A DNA stretch of 64,000 nucleotides from Thiocapsa rosea (GCF_003634315.1 NZ_RBXL01000001.1:4072501-4136500), one strand, 5' to 3'; shown: positions 6,121 through 15,782, counted from the first letter of the stretch. Program-made: numbers and translations. The notes: generated from the letters alone by a model not told the origin.

Positions 6121-7854
6121 ATGCACCGATACACAACTCACCTCCGACGCTTTGCCGCTGCGGCTATCCTGGTTGCCCTAGGCCTGCCGTTGCCGTCCAT
6201 TTCCCAAGACTCGGTGCCGAACGGTTTCCCGGACGCTTCAGAACCCGAGCCATCCCCCTTCGCGCTGCCGTTCGAGACGCGTGATACCGCGTCGCTCCAA
6301 TCGCTTGAAGCACTGCACAAGGCATTGTCGAGCCAAGAGAAGCAGGTGGCGGAGACGCAGCGCAGGCTGATCGCGGCCGAGGATGATGTGACCAGACAGG
6401 CGCTCGGCGATGATCTTCGCGAGCTCAGGGAGCAACTGAATCAGCGGCGTCTGCAGTTCGAGCGGTTCTCCCTGGAGATCGATCTTCGGCCCTTCATCGA
6501 CGAGATCGATCAACCCTTTGATTGGCAGAACGAGCTCAGCAAGCTGCTCAAGCCGATCCTGGCCGAATTGGAGAGTGCGACTGCCGAATCCCGGGCCATC
6601 GGTGCGTTGCGCGCCGAGCTCAATCAGGTCGGGGAGCGCAAGGCGCTTGCGGAGAAAGCGGTCGCGCGTTTGGAGCGCCACCTCGCCGAGGGGCCATCCG
6701 ACGATCTCAGAGGCCGGCTGGAAGAGCGGCTCGAGCACTGGCAACGCATCGCCGACGATACCGCCAATCGCTACACAGCGCTTGATCTCCAGCTTGAGAA
6801 TCGGCTCAAACAGCGCCAATCCGTTTTCGACGAAACAACCGATTACGCGAAGCGCTTCTTCCAGACCCGCGGACTGAATCTTCTTCTGGCGGTCGGCGCT
6901 TTCTGTGTGGTTTTCTTCGGGGTCAGATATTTATCGTCGTTGATCGGTCGGCTCCAAGCATCGAAAGTGACCGCGGGAGCGGCGGGAACGAAGTTCAGCA
7001 GTCGTCTGACCGCATTGATCTTGCACGTCTTCAGCGTTCTGGGCGGCTTGATCGCGATGATGCTGGTGTTCAATATGGCGGGCGATTGGTTCATGCTCGG
7101 CATCATCGTCATCTTCCTGATCGGCGTCGCCTGGGCCAGCATCAAGACGCTTCCGAGCCAGATCGAAACCGTGAGGTTGGTCCTGAATATCGGCGCGGTC
7201 CGAGAGGGCGAGCGCATCCTGTTCAACGCTCTTCCCTACAAGGTCGAGGTGCTCGGCTTCAGGGCTCGGTTGGTCAATCCGCGGCTCGACGGCGGTCTGC
7301 AGGAGATCCCGGTGAATGCCTTGGTCGGACACTACTCCCGTCCCGCCGGAGCGGACGAGGAGTGGTTTCCGACCCGAACCGGTGATTGGGTCGAGCTGGC
7401 GGACGGCCGCATGGGGCAGGTGTCGCGACAGAGCCCGAGCGCCGTGCATCTCAGCGAGCTCGGCGGCGAGGACGTCGTTTATCCGACCGATGTCTTCGCT
7501 GGTCTGAACCCGCGCCGTTTGTCGGAGGGTTTCCGCATCGTCTCGACCTTCGGGATCGATTATCGGCATCAGGCGATCGCGACCACCGAGGTGCCCGAAC
7601 GGATGCGCGAGAAGCTTGAGCAGCTTCTGCCGGATCTGGTTCCGCGCGAGCAGATCAAGGCGGTTGCGGTCTATTTTCAATCGGCTGCACCCTCATCGCT
7701 CGATTACGAGATCCACGTCGATGTGGCAGGCGAGGTCGCACGCCAAACGACGCTGATCCGCCACGCGATCCAGCGCATCCTGGTCGATGCGTGCAACGAC
7801 AACGGCTGGGAGATCCCCTTCACCCAGATCACCCTGCATCAGGCGCCCGGTTGA
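6121..7854 (+). CDS. MscS-like membrane protein with coiled-coil periplasmic domain
   Basis: A 577-residue protein. ATG 6121 is chosen because GCGAGG precedes it and it gives a clean signal peptide (hydrophobic segment at residues 12-28, then SISQ). Residues ~55-240 are a long charged coiled coil. Two or three membrane segments follow (about 258-280, 303-325 and 327-350), then a beta-rich MscS-type cytoplasmic domain beginning GAVREGERILFNALP. The C-terminal part resembles MscS-family mechanosensitive channels, but the pore helix is divergent. It starts 20 bp after repeat R1; osmotic or envelope stress release is inferred. Confidence 0.75.
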   Translation: MHRYTTHLRRFAAAAILVALGLPLPSISQDSVPNGFPDASEPEPSPFALPFETRDTASLQSLEALHKALSSQEKQVAETQRRLIAAEDDVTRQALGDDLRELREQLNQRRLQFERFSLEIDLRPFIDEIDQPFDWQNELSKLLKPILAELESATAESRAIGALRAELNQVGERKALAEKAVARLERHLAEGPSDDLRGRLEERLEHWQRIADDTANRYTALDLQLENRLKQRQSVFDETTDYAKRFFQTRGLNLLLAVGAFCVVFFGVRYLSSLIGRLQASKVTAGAAGTKFSSRLTALILHVFSVLGGLIAMMLVFNMAGDWFMLGIIVIFLIGVAWASIKTLPSQIETVRLVLNIGAVREGERILFNALPYKVEVLGFRARLVNPRLDGGLQEIPVNALVGHYSRPAGADEEWFPTRTGDWVELADGRMGQVSRQSPSAVHLSELGGEDVVYPTDVFAGLNPRRLSEGFRIVSTFGIDYRHQAIATTEVPERMREKLEQLLPDLVPREQIKAVAVYFQSAAPSSLDYEIHVDVAGEVARQTTLIRHAIQRILVDACNDNGWEIPFTQITLHQAPG

Positions 7855-7936
7855 GGTTGAACGCGACGGGCGTATCGGCACAGCACGCGTGTAGCGGTGC
7901 AGAGATTCCAAGACCGTCCGAGATGATCCTCGTTGT

Positions 7937-7998
7937 CGTTGTCGTTGTCGTAATCGTGCTCGTAATCCTATCGATAGTCGATTACGACAACGACAACG
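7937..7998. repeat. 20-bp perfect inverted repeat
   Basis: The 20-mer at 7937-7956 (CGTTGTCGTTGTCGTAATCG) is repeated in inverted form at 7979-7998 around a 22-nt loop containing TATCGATA. The left arm extends as a GTTGTC hexanucleotide run from 7931. There is no T-tract, so it is not a standard terminator. The gap 7855-8133 holds nothing else I can identify. Confidence 0.8.
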
Positions 7999-8133
7999 AA
8001 CGGTCTCGGCACATCTGACGTGTTGCGCTAGTCAAGCCCTGGGCGAGCCTCGGCGTTTGACCCCGGTTTCTCCGGCTCGTGACGACCCGAGCCGGAGTGC
8101 TGTCATGACTGCGTCGGAGTCGCTGGAGGCCCC

Positions 8134-8406
8134 ATGGCGGACTATCACTTGTTGGCGATCTGGCGTATCGAAGCACCGCTCGAGCAAGTGTACCTCGTCA
8201 TCCAGAATACCCTGTGCTGGCCGGAGTGGTGGCCAGGCGTTCAGAAGGTCGAGCAGGTGGAAGCCGGTGATGCCGATGGCATCAACAATACGCGAATCAT
8301 GGCTCAGGGCGCAGAGGGGTTAGCCCGGCGACTCGGTGCGCGCCTGGTGAGCCAAGAGAGTATCGACTTGACGGCGGACAATGTCCCGTCGCGGGGAGAG
8401 ATCTAG
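8134..8406 (+). pseudogene. SRPBCC/polyketide-cyclase-like fragment
   Basis: The frame starts MADYHLLAIWRIEAPLEQVY with a good CTGGAGG upstream. About 55 residues match the first strand and helices of SRPBCC (START-like) proteins, including WPEWWPGV. Family members are normally about 150 residues; this frame stops at 90, and the last 30 residues no longer look like the fold. It is most simply a truncated copy fused to unrelated sequence. Expression of a 90-residue product is possible but a functional ligand-binding cavity is unlikely. Confidence 0.55.
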
Positions 8407-8422
8407 CCGAACGCGTCGTCAG

Positions 8423-10738
8423 TCAGGTTTCGGGGACCCCGCCGAGTTGCGCCAAGTAGGCCAGGTCACCCTCTCTCTGCACGACCCGCCCCAAGTAGCT
8501 CGCTTGATTCTTGGTGCAGCGCAGGGTGTGCGGATTGCCGCGCCGCTCGGTGACCAGGTCCAGGTCGCAGTCATCGGTTCGCACTGTAGCCGCGATATGG
8601 TCGCGATGGCGTTGAGCCGCTCGGAAGGCCCATTCCGGTCGGGTCGGATCGGCCAGGAAGCGGCTGAGCTCCTGGCAGTTGGCGCAGGTGCAGGTCACCT
8701 GCGCGGGCCGTCGCCAATCGGCCGGGGGCTCCAAGGGTTCGACGATGCGCCGGCGCAGGTGTGCGAGCGCGAGGCCGCGCAAGGCTTGCGCGGAGGGGCG
8801 CTCGCGGGTCGTCTCGGCGGCGTGCAAGGTCAAGGCTGCGGGCAAGAGGACCCGGTCGATGTCGTAGCGCTCGGGATGCTTCAAGAGATGCTCGAAGGCC
8901 CGTCGCGCAAGATCGGGGGCGATGTGCTCTAGAGCGCTCAGGAGATCCGCCACCATGGCATCGGTTGGCTCGGTACCGGTCGACTCGGCGAAATACCGGT
9001 AGGCGTCGGCAGGGGATCGGGTGGCGCGTCGGCCGGGGAGGGCGTGCACGAGTGCGTCGGCGGCCCGGCGCAAGGTTTTGGCCGACCCGGTCCCGGTCTC
9101 GATGATCCGGTTCGCGGCGCGTGCGAGCAGATCGGCGCAGGCGACCGGATGGGCCTTCGCGTTCCCGGCGATGATGTCGTGGATCAGCCGCTGCGCACGC
9201 TCGGGCGCAAGGGCGGCCAGCGCCTCGACGAGTGCGGGATTGTCGGTTTGCCCGAAGGCCCCGGCCGCGATCGGTCCAACCGCAAAGGCGTCGATCTCGG
9301 CGAGGTCGCCCAGGGCCGTCAGGTGTCTCAAGTAGGCCGCCGTGGTGCCGTCCGCGCTGGCCTGGCGTCGGACCCAGTCCGCCTCGGGCCAATCGTTACG
9401 AATCCGTTCGGCGAGCACGTGCGCCTCCGCCCGGAGCGGCGCCTCCGGGTCGGCACCGGCCTCTTGCCATTGCCGGACCAGCTCGCCGAGGAAGGGAACG
9501 CTGACCTCCAGTCCGCCTTGGCTGAGGACGACGGCACGATGGGTGCGCGGCCAGACGACGAGGGCAGCGCGTTGGTAGAGTCGATCGAAGCTGGCCCCCT
9601 CGTTGCCGGTGGCCTCCTGAAACTCGAGCTCGTCCGGCTCCAAGTCGTCGAAGGCGCCGGGCGGGGAGAGCTCTTCCAGCTCGAAGGGCAACGGACCCAG
9701 GTTCGGATGGCTGCCGTCGGGATGGCGCCAAGTGTCGACGATCTGCCGGCTTTCGTTGACCTCGCCGACCTCGAAATCCTCCTCGTCGTGACGGCCCCAG
9801 TAGCCGCCGCCGGTGTGTTCCGCCCAGCCGGATTCTTCGAGCGAGACCAGTGCGAGATAGAGGTCGCAATCGGCCTCGCGCGCGGCGCCGATCAGGAGAC
9901 CCGCCGCGGCGGCATCGGCGCCCTTGAGACGGTCGAATCCGATCTCGGCGGGGGTGTAGGCGTGCTCCAGCGGATAGATGAGTTTCGTGAGGGGCGGCTC
10001 GGCCGACTTGCCCGCCGCGGGCGCGCCCCAGGCCTGCAGCAGCTTGACCGCCCATTGGTGCTCGCGATCATAGTCCGGCGGCCCGAGCGGCTGATCCTGC
10101 CCGGTGCGGACGAGGTTGTAGATGAGCGCCAGTCGATACCCCGAGACGACGGGCAAGACCTCATGGAGACAGTCCGCATAGAAGGCCGCGAAGGCGACCT
10201 CGGAGGGCTCGTCCCGACGCAGGTCCAGGCGCACCTCGCGCCCCCGATGACGAATCAGCAGCTCGCCGCCGCGATGCTCCGAAGGCAGGACGACCACCAG
10301 CGTGGCGAACATGCCGGGCGCCTTCTCGCTGTCGCGGTGGCTGATGAAGAAGCTGCCGGTGTCGTAGACCAGCAGCTTGTAGAGCTCGGCCGCGACCGTT
10401 CCGTTCACGCCGAGCCCGAACTTCGCCTGGTCGACCATGGCATCCAGATCCTGCGCCCACGCCTTGCCCGAGATGCTCACCCGCGCGCCGTCGATCTGCC
10501 AGGTCCGGCGCACGCCGGTGTCGACCAGGGTTTCGGTGCCGCGCCCGTAAGGGGCCTGCTCGGCTTGGGCGACGAGTGCCTCCGCCTGCGTGGCCAGGAG
10601 CGGGAGCGAAAGGGTGCCGACGCCCTCGACCTGGATGCGCGGCGGATGCATGTCGACGGTGCCGGTCGCGTGGAAGTCGCCGGGCCGATCGACCTCGCCG
10701 AGAAGTGTTGCAAGAGATCGGGTGAGTTGAACGCTCAT
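8423..10738 (-). CDS. Large 2OG-Fe(II) oxygenase superfamily protein
   Basis: A 771-residue protein. The start at 10738 is chosen over the longer frame because upstream residues read as non-coding. About residues 115-215 form a prolyl-4-hydroxylase-type double-stranded beta-helix, with iron ligands H134-x-D136 and H192 and the 2-oxoglutarate-binding R202. The other ~550 residues are a helical, Ala/Arg-rich region with a C-terminal CTCANCQ motif (a possible metal site) and no recognised domain. Target protein or small molecule is unknown. It is divergently arranged with the lipoprotein gene at 10952. Confidence 0.75.
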   Translation of the reverse strand: MSVQLTRSLATLLGEVDRPGDFHATGTVDMHPPRIQVEGVGTLSLPLLATQAEALVAQAEQAPYGRGTETLVDTGVRRTWQIDGARVSISGKAWAQDLDAMVDQAKFGLGVNGTVAAELYKLLVYDTGSFFISHRDSEKAPGMFATLVVVLPSEHRGGELLIRHRGREVRLDLRRDEPSEVAFAAFYADCLHEVLPVVSGYRLALIYNLVRTGQDQPLGPPDYDREHQWAVKLLQAWGAPAAGKSAEPPLTKLIYPLEHAYTPAEIGFDRLKGADAAAAGLLIGAAREADCDLYLALVSLEESGWAEHTGGGYWGRHDEEDFEVGEVNESRQIVDTWRHPDGSHPNLGPLPFELEELSPPGAFDDLEPDELEFQEATGNEGASFDRLYQRAALVVWPRTHRAVVLSQGGLEVSVPFLGELVRQWQEAGADPEAPLRAEAHVLAERIRNDWPEADWVRRQASADGTTAAYLRHLTALGDLAEIDAFAVGPIAAGAFGQTDNPALVEALAALAPERAQRLIHDIIAGNAKAHPVACADLLARAANRIIETGTGSAKTLRRAADALVHALPGRRATRSPADAYRYFAESTGTEPTDAMVADLLSALEHIAPDLARRAFEHLLKHPERYDIDRVLLPAALTLHAAETTRERPSAQALRGLALAHLRRRIVEPLEPPADWRRPAQVTCTCANCQELSRFLADPTRPEWAFRAAQRHRDHIAATVRTDDCDLDLVTERRGNPHTLRCTKNQASYLGRVVQREGDLAYLAQLGGVPET

Positions 10739-10951
10739 GGAACCCCATTGAAGAGAGATCGGATCGGCGCCTTGGATGCATACGTTCGGTGCCGATCGGA
10801 ACGGGTGGATCATCGATCGGGATCTTGCCACCGATCGTATCGGGTTGCATCACTCGCGCGAGACGGTCAAGCTGCTGCATGGGAGAACCCAGGTGCGTTC
10901 GGTATATTGCCTTTCGACGGCCAGTAAGGTGTGGTCAGGGGGTCGAACCAA

Positions 10952-11530
10952 ATGATTCGTTCCGGTGCGCTCCTGTGCACAATTCTCCTCTGCGGTTGTG
11001 TCGCGACGGTGACCCCGCCGCCGAAAACCGATCAATCGCGGCCTGTGTACATCCTGGATCACGGCCGGCACACCAGCCTGGTGCTCAGCACGCCGGACCA
11101 CGGCTTGGTGCGATGGGCCTACGGAGAATGGCGTTGGTACGCCGAGGAGGACCGACGCCCGCTTCGCGCGTTCCCGGTGCTTTTGGTTCCGACCCCGGCG
11201 GCGCTCGGACGACAGACCCTGCGCGCAGAGTACGATCCGGAGGCCATCGGCGCGGCCGTACCCGTCGTGACCGAGCAGGTGTTCGTCATCCACGCCGACG
11301 CTGCCCTCATCGATCGGCTTCAGGCGCGCCAGGAGGCGCTCTTTGCGTCCGGCCGACAGCAAGGGTATCTCGAAAATCGGGCGTTGGGTTTTGTCTTCGT
11401 GCCTCACCCGGTGCCCTATCGCCTCGACAACAACTCCAACCACATGGTGGCGAGCTGGCTGACGGAGCTCGACTGCAGGGTTCAAGGCAGTCCGATGCTG
11501 GGGAGTTGGCGGATTGCCGAATCGCAATGA
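10952..11530 (+). CDS. DUF2459-like lipoprotein
   Basis: A 192-residue lipoprotein. ATG 10952 is used rather than GTG 10931 because CAGGGGG lies just upstream. The signal peptide ends in LLCGC, a lipobox with the modified Cys near residue 15. The mature part has VYILDHGRHTSLVLS, the DUF2459 hallmark, then WAYGEWRWY and a C-terminal NNSNHMVASWL. These periplasmic proteins have no settled role. It is the first of two plus-strand envelope genes; the next starts 115 bp on. Confidence 0.75.
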   Translation: MIRSGALLCTILLCGCVATVTPPPKTDQSRPVYILDHGRHTSLVLSTPDHGLVRWAYGEWRWYAEEDRRPLRAFPVLLVPTPAALGRQTLRAEYDPEAIGAAVPVVTEQVFVIHADAALIDRLQARQEALFASGRQQGYLENRALGFVFVPHPVPYRLDNNSNHMVASWLTELDCRVQGSPMLGSWRIAESQ

Positions 11531-11645
11531 ATCCATTTGACGCGGAGAAGCCAGACGCACGCCTCTCGATAGGCCGGCATCGCCGGGCTTACGGACAGGT
11601 CGGCCATATCCCGGCGCGGCGACTCGACACATGGGGGATGCTCCG

Positions 11646-13097
11646 ATGAGGTTTATGCTCGCTCACCGAGCCATCGCACGAACCCAGGCGCGGCTTGCAT
11701 GGCGCGTCCTGCTCTGCGCGCTCCTGCCGCTTTGGGCGCTGGCGTGCGTGGCCGAGCCGGTCTCCGATTCAGTGTCCGAGCCGGTCGACGGATGGGGCGA
11801 TGCGGTCGCGCTCCTGCGCGAGGCGGCATTGCCCTTGGAGACACCCTCCGACCTGGATCCGATCGTCGCGCGTGCCAAGGACAGACGTTTGGTGTTGCTC
11901 GGCGAGGCGTCGCACGGGACCTCGGAGTTCTACAGCTGGCGCGCGGCCTTGACCCGTCGGCTGATTCAAGAGGGTGACTTCCGGTTCGTGGCGGTTGAAG
12001 GGGACTGGGTGCCGATCTACCGCCTGAATCGCTACGTCAAGGGGTTGGGCGGTGCCGGCGAGAGTGCGGCGGCGGTCATGCAGACCTTCTCGCGTTGGCC
12101 GACCTGGATGTGGGCCAATGCGGAGATGCTCGATTTCGTCGAATGGCTGCGTGACTTCAACGCCGGTCGCCCTCGGGCCGAACGGGTCGGACTTTACGGC
12201 ATCGACGTCTACGGCGAGGACGATGCGCGCCGCAAGGTTCTGGCCCTATTGGCCGTCATGGAGCCGGACCTGGGACGCGCCGTTGCCGACCGCTACGCGT
12301 GTCTGGATCGATTCGGCGATGACCTCACGGACTATGCACGCGCGGTCGGTCAAGGCGGCGCCAGTTGCGAAACCGCGGTCGAGGAGGCTGTCGCGATGAT
12401 CGAGGCGCGTCGCGGTGCCTTGGAGTCGGTCGATCCCGCCCTCTATTTCCACCTTGAGCAGAGCGCGCACACGGTGCGGGGTGCCGAGCGCCACTACCGG
12501 TCCATGGCGCTGGCGGGTCCGGAGTCCTGGAACTTCCGCGTGGATCACTTCTCTGAAACGCTTGAGCGCCTCCACGCCTATTTCGGCTCGGGCTCCAAGG
12601 GGATCGTCTGGGCTCACAATACCCACATCGGTGATGCGCGCGCGACCGTGATGGCCCAGCAGGGGCAGCGCAATATCGGTCAGCTTGCCCGCGAGGGTTT
12701 CGGGGCGGACGCCGTCTTCGCCTTGGGCTTTTCCACGTACCGCGGCGCGGTCATGGCCGGGCGTGCCTGGGGTCAGCCCGGCGAGATCATGGAGGTGCCG
12801 CCCGCGGCCGCGGGGAGCTTCGAGGCCCTGATGCACGCGACCGGTCGGGCCTCCACGCTCGTGTTGTTCGACGCGCTTGCGGACTCGGAGCTGCTCGCGG
12901 CGCCGATCCCGCATCGTGCCATCGGCGTGGTGTTCCGACCCGAGCACGAACGCACGCGCAACTATGTGCCGACCCGGATGGCGGAGCGTTATGACGCTCT
13001 GATCTATCTGGAGGCGACGGATGCAGTGGGACCGATCGAAAGCGTGCCGTCGATCCAACCCGATTGCACCCGCCGCGCGGATCCGTCCTGCCCCTGA
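11646..13097 (+). CDS. Erythromycin-esterase-family lipoprotein
   Basis: A 483-residue protein. ATG 11646 follows GGGGGATG at good spacing. The N terminus is a lipoprotein signal ending LWALAC (Cys about 34). The erythromycin-esterase fold is clear: LLGEASHGTSEFY (catalytic His), VAVEGDW, and VWAHNTHIGDAR in the C-terminal half. Classical EreA/B are cytoplasmic and about 400 residues; this exported form belongs to the broad environmental family whose substrates are mostly unknown, so macrolide resistance should not be assumed. Confidence 0.85.
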   Translation: MRFMLAHRAIARTQARLAWRVLLCALLPLWALACVAEPVSDSVSEPVDGWGDAVALLREAALPLETPSDLDPIVARAKDRRLVLLGEASHGTSEFYSWRAALTRRLIQEGDFRFVAVEGDWVPIYRLNRYVKGLGGAGESAAAVMQTFSRWPTWMWANAEMLDFVEWLRDFNAGRPRAERVGLYGIDVYGEDDARRKVLALLAVMEPDLGRAVADRYACLDRFGDDLTDYARAVGQGGASCETAVEEAVAMIEARRGALESVDPALYFHLEQSAHTVRGAERHYRSMALAGPESWNFRVDHFSETLERLHAYFGSGSKGIVWAHNTHIGDARATVMAQQGQRNIGQLAREGFGADAVFALGFSTYRGAVMAGRAWGQPGEIMEVPPAAAGSFEALMHATGRASTLVLFDALADSELLAAPIPHRAIGVVFRPEHERTRNYVPTRMAERYDALIYLEATDAVGPIESVPSIQPDCTRRADPSCP

Positions 13098-13260
13098 GCC
13101 CCCGAGCCCCGGGTGGCAAGCCTGAGAGCATGGGTTATCATCCTGTGGCCTTTCATGCTCCGACCTCGGCGTCGGTCCGCGGTCGGGCCACTGGAATTTG
13201 CCGCCGGTCTCCCCAACCTTTCGCCCGGCGGGGAAACCAAACCAAAATGGAGACAGCTGA

Positions 13261-13725
13261 ATGAACCGAATCCTAGCCAGCACCGTCCTCGGAATCGCCG
13301 CCTTGGGCGTCGCCAGCGCGGCACTCGCCAACCTCAAGCCCGAGGAGCAGATCCAGTACCGTCAGGCCGGTTACAGCTTCATGAGCTGGAACATGGGCAA
13401 GATCAAGTCGAACCTGGAAGGCGACTACAATTCGGAGCAGGTTGCCGCTGCGGCGAATGCGATCGCCGCCATCGCCAACTCCGGAATGGGTGCGCTCTTC
13501 GGGCCGGGCACCGAAAAGGATGTGGGCAATGTCAAGACGCGCGTGAAGCCGGAACTCTTCGAGAACATGGAAGATGTCGGCACCATCGCCGGTAACTTCG
13601 TCGCCGCTGCGGACAATCTTGCCAAGGTCGCTGCCGGGGGTGACGAGGTCGAGGTCTCGACGGCATTCGGCGAACTCGGGCAAGCCTGTAAGGCGTGCCA
13701 CGACAAGTACCGCATGAAGGATTGA
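13261..13725 (+). CDS. Cytochrome c'
   Basis: A 154-residue periplasmic haem protein. The signal peptide (about 23 residues) ends ASAALA before NLKPEEQ. The mature four-helix bundle carries the class II C-terminal haem motif C143-K-A-C146-H147. QYRQAGYSFM at the first helix is typical of cytochromes c' from phototrophic bacteria. The family binds NO and CO and is linked to NO tolerance. It is monocistronic: its own upstream region and a rho-independent terminator downstream. The RBS GGAGACAG precedes ATG. Confidence 0.95.
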   Translation: MNRILASTVLGIAALGVASAALANLKPEEQIQYRQAGYSFMSWNMGKIKSNLEGDYNSEQVAAAANAIAAIANSGMGALFGPGTEKDVGNVKTRVKPELFENMEDVGTIAGNFVAAADNLAKVAAGGDEVEVSTAFGELGQACKACHDKYRMKD

Positions 13726-13752
13726 TCCGCGATCCACGAGGGTTCGCGATGA

Positions 13753-13776
13753 GGCCGCCGCATGGGCGGCCTTTTT
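13753..13776 (+). terminator. Rho-independent terminator of cytochrome c' gene
   Basis: GGCCGCC (13753-13759) pairs with GGCGGCC (13765-13771) around a short loop and is followed by five T. Confidence 0.9.
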
Positions 13777-13800
13777 CATGACGGCTGAAGGAGTCCACTC

Positions 13801-14580
13801 ATGCTTGGCTTCAAGGCACTGATCTTCGATGTCGACGGAACGCTTGCCGATACCGAGCGAGACGGACATCGCCCCGCCTTTAACGCCGCCTTCGCAGAGG
13901 CCGGTCTGGATTGGGTTTGGGACGCGAAGCGCTACGGCGAGCTGCTGCGGGTCACCGGCGGCAAGGAGCGGATTGCGACCTACATCGCGGAGGAGGGGAT
14001 CGCTCTCGATCCGTCGCGCGACGCGTCGGAGGTGATTGCCGGTCTGCATCGCGCGAAGACCCGCCACTATGTCGCGCTGCTCGAAGGCGGCGCCATCCCG
14101 CTGCGACCGGGCGTGCTGCGTCTGTTGCGCGAGGCGCGTGACGCCGGCGTGCGTCTGGCGATCGCGACTACGACCACTCCCGAGAACGTGAGCGTGCTGC
14201 TCGACAACGCCGGGGAGCCGGGTCTGCGGGATTGGTTCGAGGTCATCGCTGCCGGCGATGTCGTGCCCGCGAAGAAGCCTGCGCCCGACATCTTTCTGCT
14301 GGCGCTCTCCGAGCTCGGGCTCGACGCGAGCGATTGCGTCGCCGTGGAGGACTCGGACAACGGGGTTCGTTCCGCCCTGGGTGCCGGTTTACACGCCCTT
14401 TTGGTGACGGTGAACGACTACACTGCGGGGCAGGATCTCAGCGACGCACCTCTGGTGGTGGATCACCTCGGGGAGCCGGATCGTCCCGCACGCGCCCTGA
14501 TCGGTGACTTGGGCGAGCGCCGGATGGTAGACCTCGAGACGCTCGATCGGCTGCATTGCGCCGCCTTCGGTCGAGGCTGA
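13801..14580 (+). CDS. HAD-superfamily hydrolase, CbbY-like
   Basis: A 259-residue phosphatase with all HAD motifs: I, FDVDGTLADTE (residues 9-19, nucleophile and acid Asp); II, IATTTT; III, Lys in PAKKPAPDIF; IV, VEDSDNG. The long cap with HRPAFNAAFAEAGLDWVWD is typical of CbbY. CbbY proteins in autotrophs dephosphorylate the Rubisco inhibitor xylulose-1,5-bisphosphate, which would fit a Calvin-cycle purple sulfur bacterium, but no cbb genes are in the window. A 12-bp gap to the aminotransferase suggests an operon with the next two genes. Confidence 0.85.
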   Translation: MLGFKALIFDVDGTLADTERDGHRPAFNAAFAEAGLDWVWDAKRYGELLRVTGGKERIATYIAEEGIALDPSRDASEVIAGLHRAKTRHYVALLEGGAIPLRPGVLRLLREARDAGVRLAIATTTTPENVSVLLDNAGEPGLRDWFEVIAAGDVVPAKKPAPDIFLLALSELGLDASDCVAVEDSDNGVRSALGAGLHALLVTVNDYTAGQDLSDAPLVVDHLGEPDRPARALIGDLGERRMVDLETLDRLHCAAFGRG

Positions 14581-14591
14581 GTCGAAACCGG

Positions 14592-15779
14592 ATGACACCG
14601 ATCTCGGCCGTCAGCCGCTTGTCGGGACAGGCCCGTGGGGTCGAGCCCTTCCATGTGATGCGCCTGCTCGCCCGTGCCGGCGAGCTCGAGGCGCTCGGGC
14701 GCTCCATTGTCCACATGGAGGTCGGCGAGCCGGACTTTCCGACACCCGGCCCGATCCTGGAGGCCGGTCAACGCGCCTTGGCCGACGGCCGTACCCGCTA
14801 CACCTCGGCCGGCGGGCTTCCGGCATTGCGCCGGGCGATTGCCGCCTATTACGCCGAGCGGTACGACACCCCGGTCGGTCCGGAGCGGATTCTGGTGACG
14901 CCCGGGGCCTCGGGTGCGCTTCAGCTCGTGTTTCTGGCCCTGCTCGACCCGGGTGACCGGGTGCTCATCTGCGACCCGTCTTATCCCTGCTACCGACAGG
15001 TCTTGCAGCTTATGGGGGTGGAGCCGATTGCCGTCCCCGTCGGTCCGCAGACCGATTATCAGATGACGGCCGCGCTGGCCGAGTCCGCTTGGACTCCGAG
15101 CGTGCGCGCGGTCGTCGTCGCCTCGCCGTCGAATCCGACCGGCTCTTCGATTGCACCGGAGGTGCTGAGCGAGCTGCATGCCCTCTGTCGAGACCGCGGC
15201 GCGGCACTCATCGTCGACGAGATCTATCAGGGGCTGACCTACGATGTCCCGGATCGTACCGCGCTCTCGTTGGGCTCGGAAGATCTCTACGTGATCAACA
15301 GCTTCTCGAAATACTTCGGCATGACGGGTTGGCGTCTCGGCTGGCTCGCCGGTCCCCGCGACGCGGTCGCGGTCATGGAGCGAATGGCGCAGAACCTCTT
15401 CATCGCCGCCAACACACCCGCACAGTACGCCGCTTTGGCGGCCTTCGATCCGACGACCATCGAGATCCTGGAGGCGCGCCGTCTGTCCTTTCAGAGGCGA
15501 CGCGACCGTCTGCTGCCCGCGCTGCGCGATCTTGGGTTCGGGATCCCGGTGCAGCCGAGCGGTGCCTTCTACCTGTACGCCCGCCTGCCCGACAGCTTGG
15601 AGATCGACTCCATGACATTCACCGGTCGAATGCTGGAAGAGGCCGGCGTCGCCCTGACGCCCGGTCATGATTTCGGCCGTCATGATGCGGGGCGCCATGT
15701 CCGCTTCGCCTACACGCGCGAGATCGATGATCTCGACGACGGGGTCGGCCGCATCCGCGACTGGCTGGCGGGGGGCTGA
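14592..15779 (+). CDS. Class I/II pyridoxal-phosphate aminotransferase
   Basis: A 395-residue cytoplasmic aminotransferase of fold type I. ATG 14592 (MTPISAVSRLSGQ) is used instead of the upstream in-frame codons. Visible features are MEVGEPDFPTP (substrate loop), TPGASGALQLVF, SPSNPTGS, DEIYQGLTY, and the PLP lysine in NSFSKYFGMTGWRLGW. It resembles AspC/MalY-type aspartate or aromatic aminotransferases; the exact substrate cannot be told. It is followed 3 bp later by zapE. Confidence 0.9.
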   Translation: MTPISAVSRLSGQARGVEPFHVMRLLARAGELEALGRSIVHMEVGEPDFPTPGPILEAGQRALADGRTRYTSAGGLPALRRAIAAYYAERYDTPVGPERILVTPGASGALQLVFLALLDPGDRVLICDPSYPCYRQVLQLMGVEPIAVPVGPQTDYQMTAALAESAWTPSVRAVVVASPSNPTGSSIAPEVLSELHALCRDRGAALIVDEIYQGLTYDVPDRTALSLGSEDLYVINSFSKYFGMTGWRLGWLAGPRDAVAVMERMAQNLFIAANTPAQYAALAAFDPTTIEILEARRLSFQRRRDRLLPALRDLGFGIPVQPSGAFYLYARLPDSLEIDSMTFTGRMLEEAGVALTPGHDFGRHDAGRHVRFAYTREIDDLDDGVGRIRDWLAGG

Positions 15780-15782
15780 CCC

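Noticed and set aside
9044..10927. 627-codon plus-strand open frame opposite the 2OG oxygenase gene
   Set aside because: It is antisense to a well-supported coding gene, has an Arg/Gly/Ala-biased composition and no RBS or domain; high GC makes such shadows long.
11646..13097. Macrolide-resistance gene
   Set aside because: The protein is of the erythromycin-esterase superfamily but is an exported lipoprotein in a chromosomal core context; resistance cannot be claimed.
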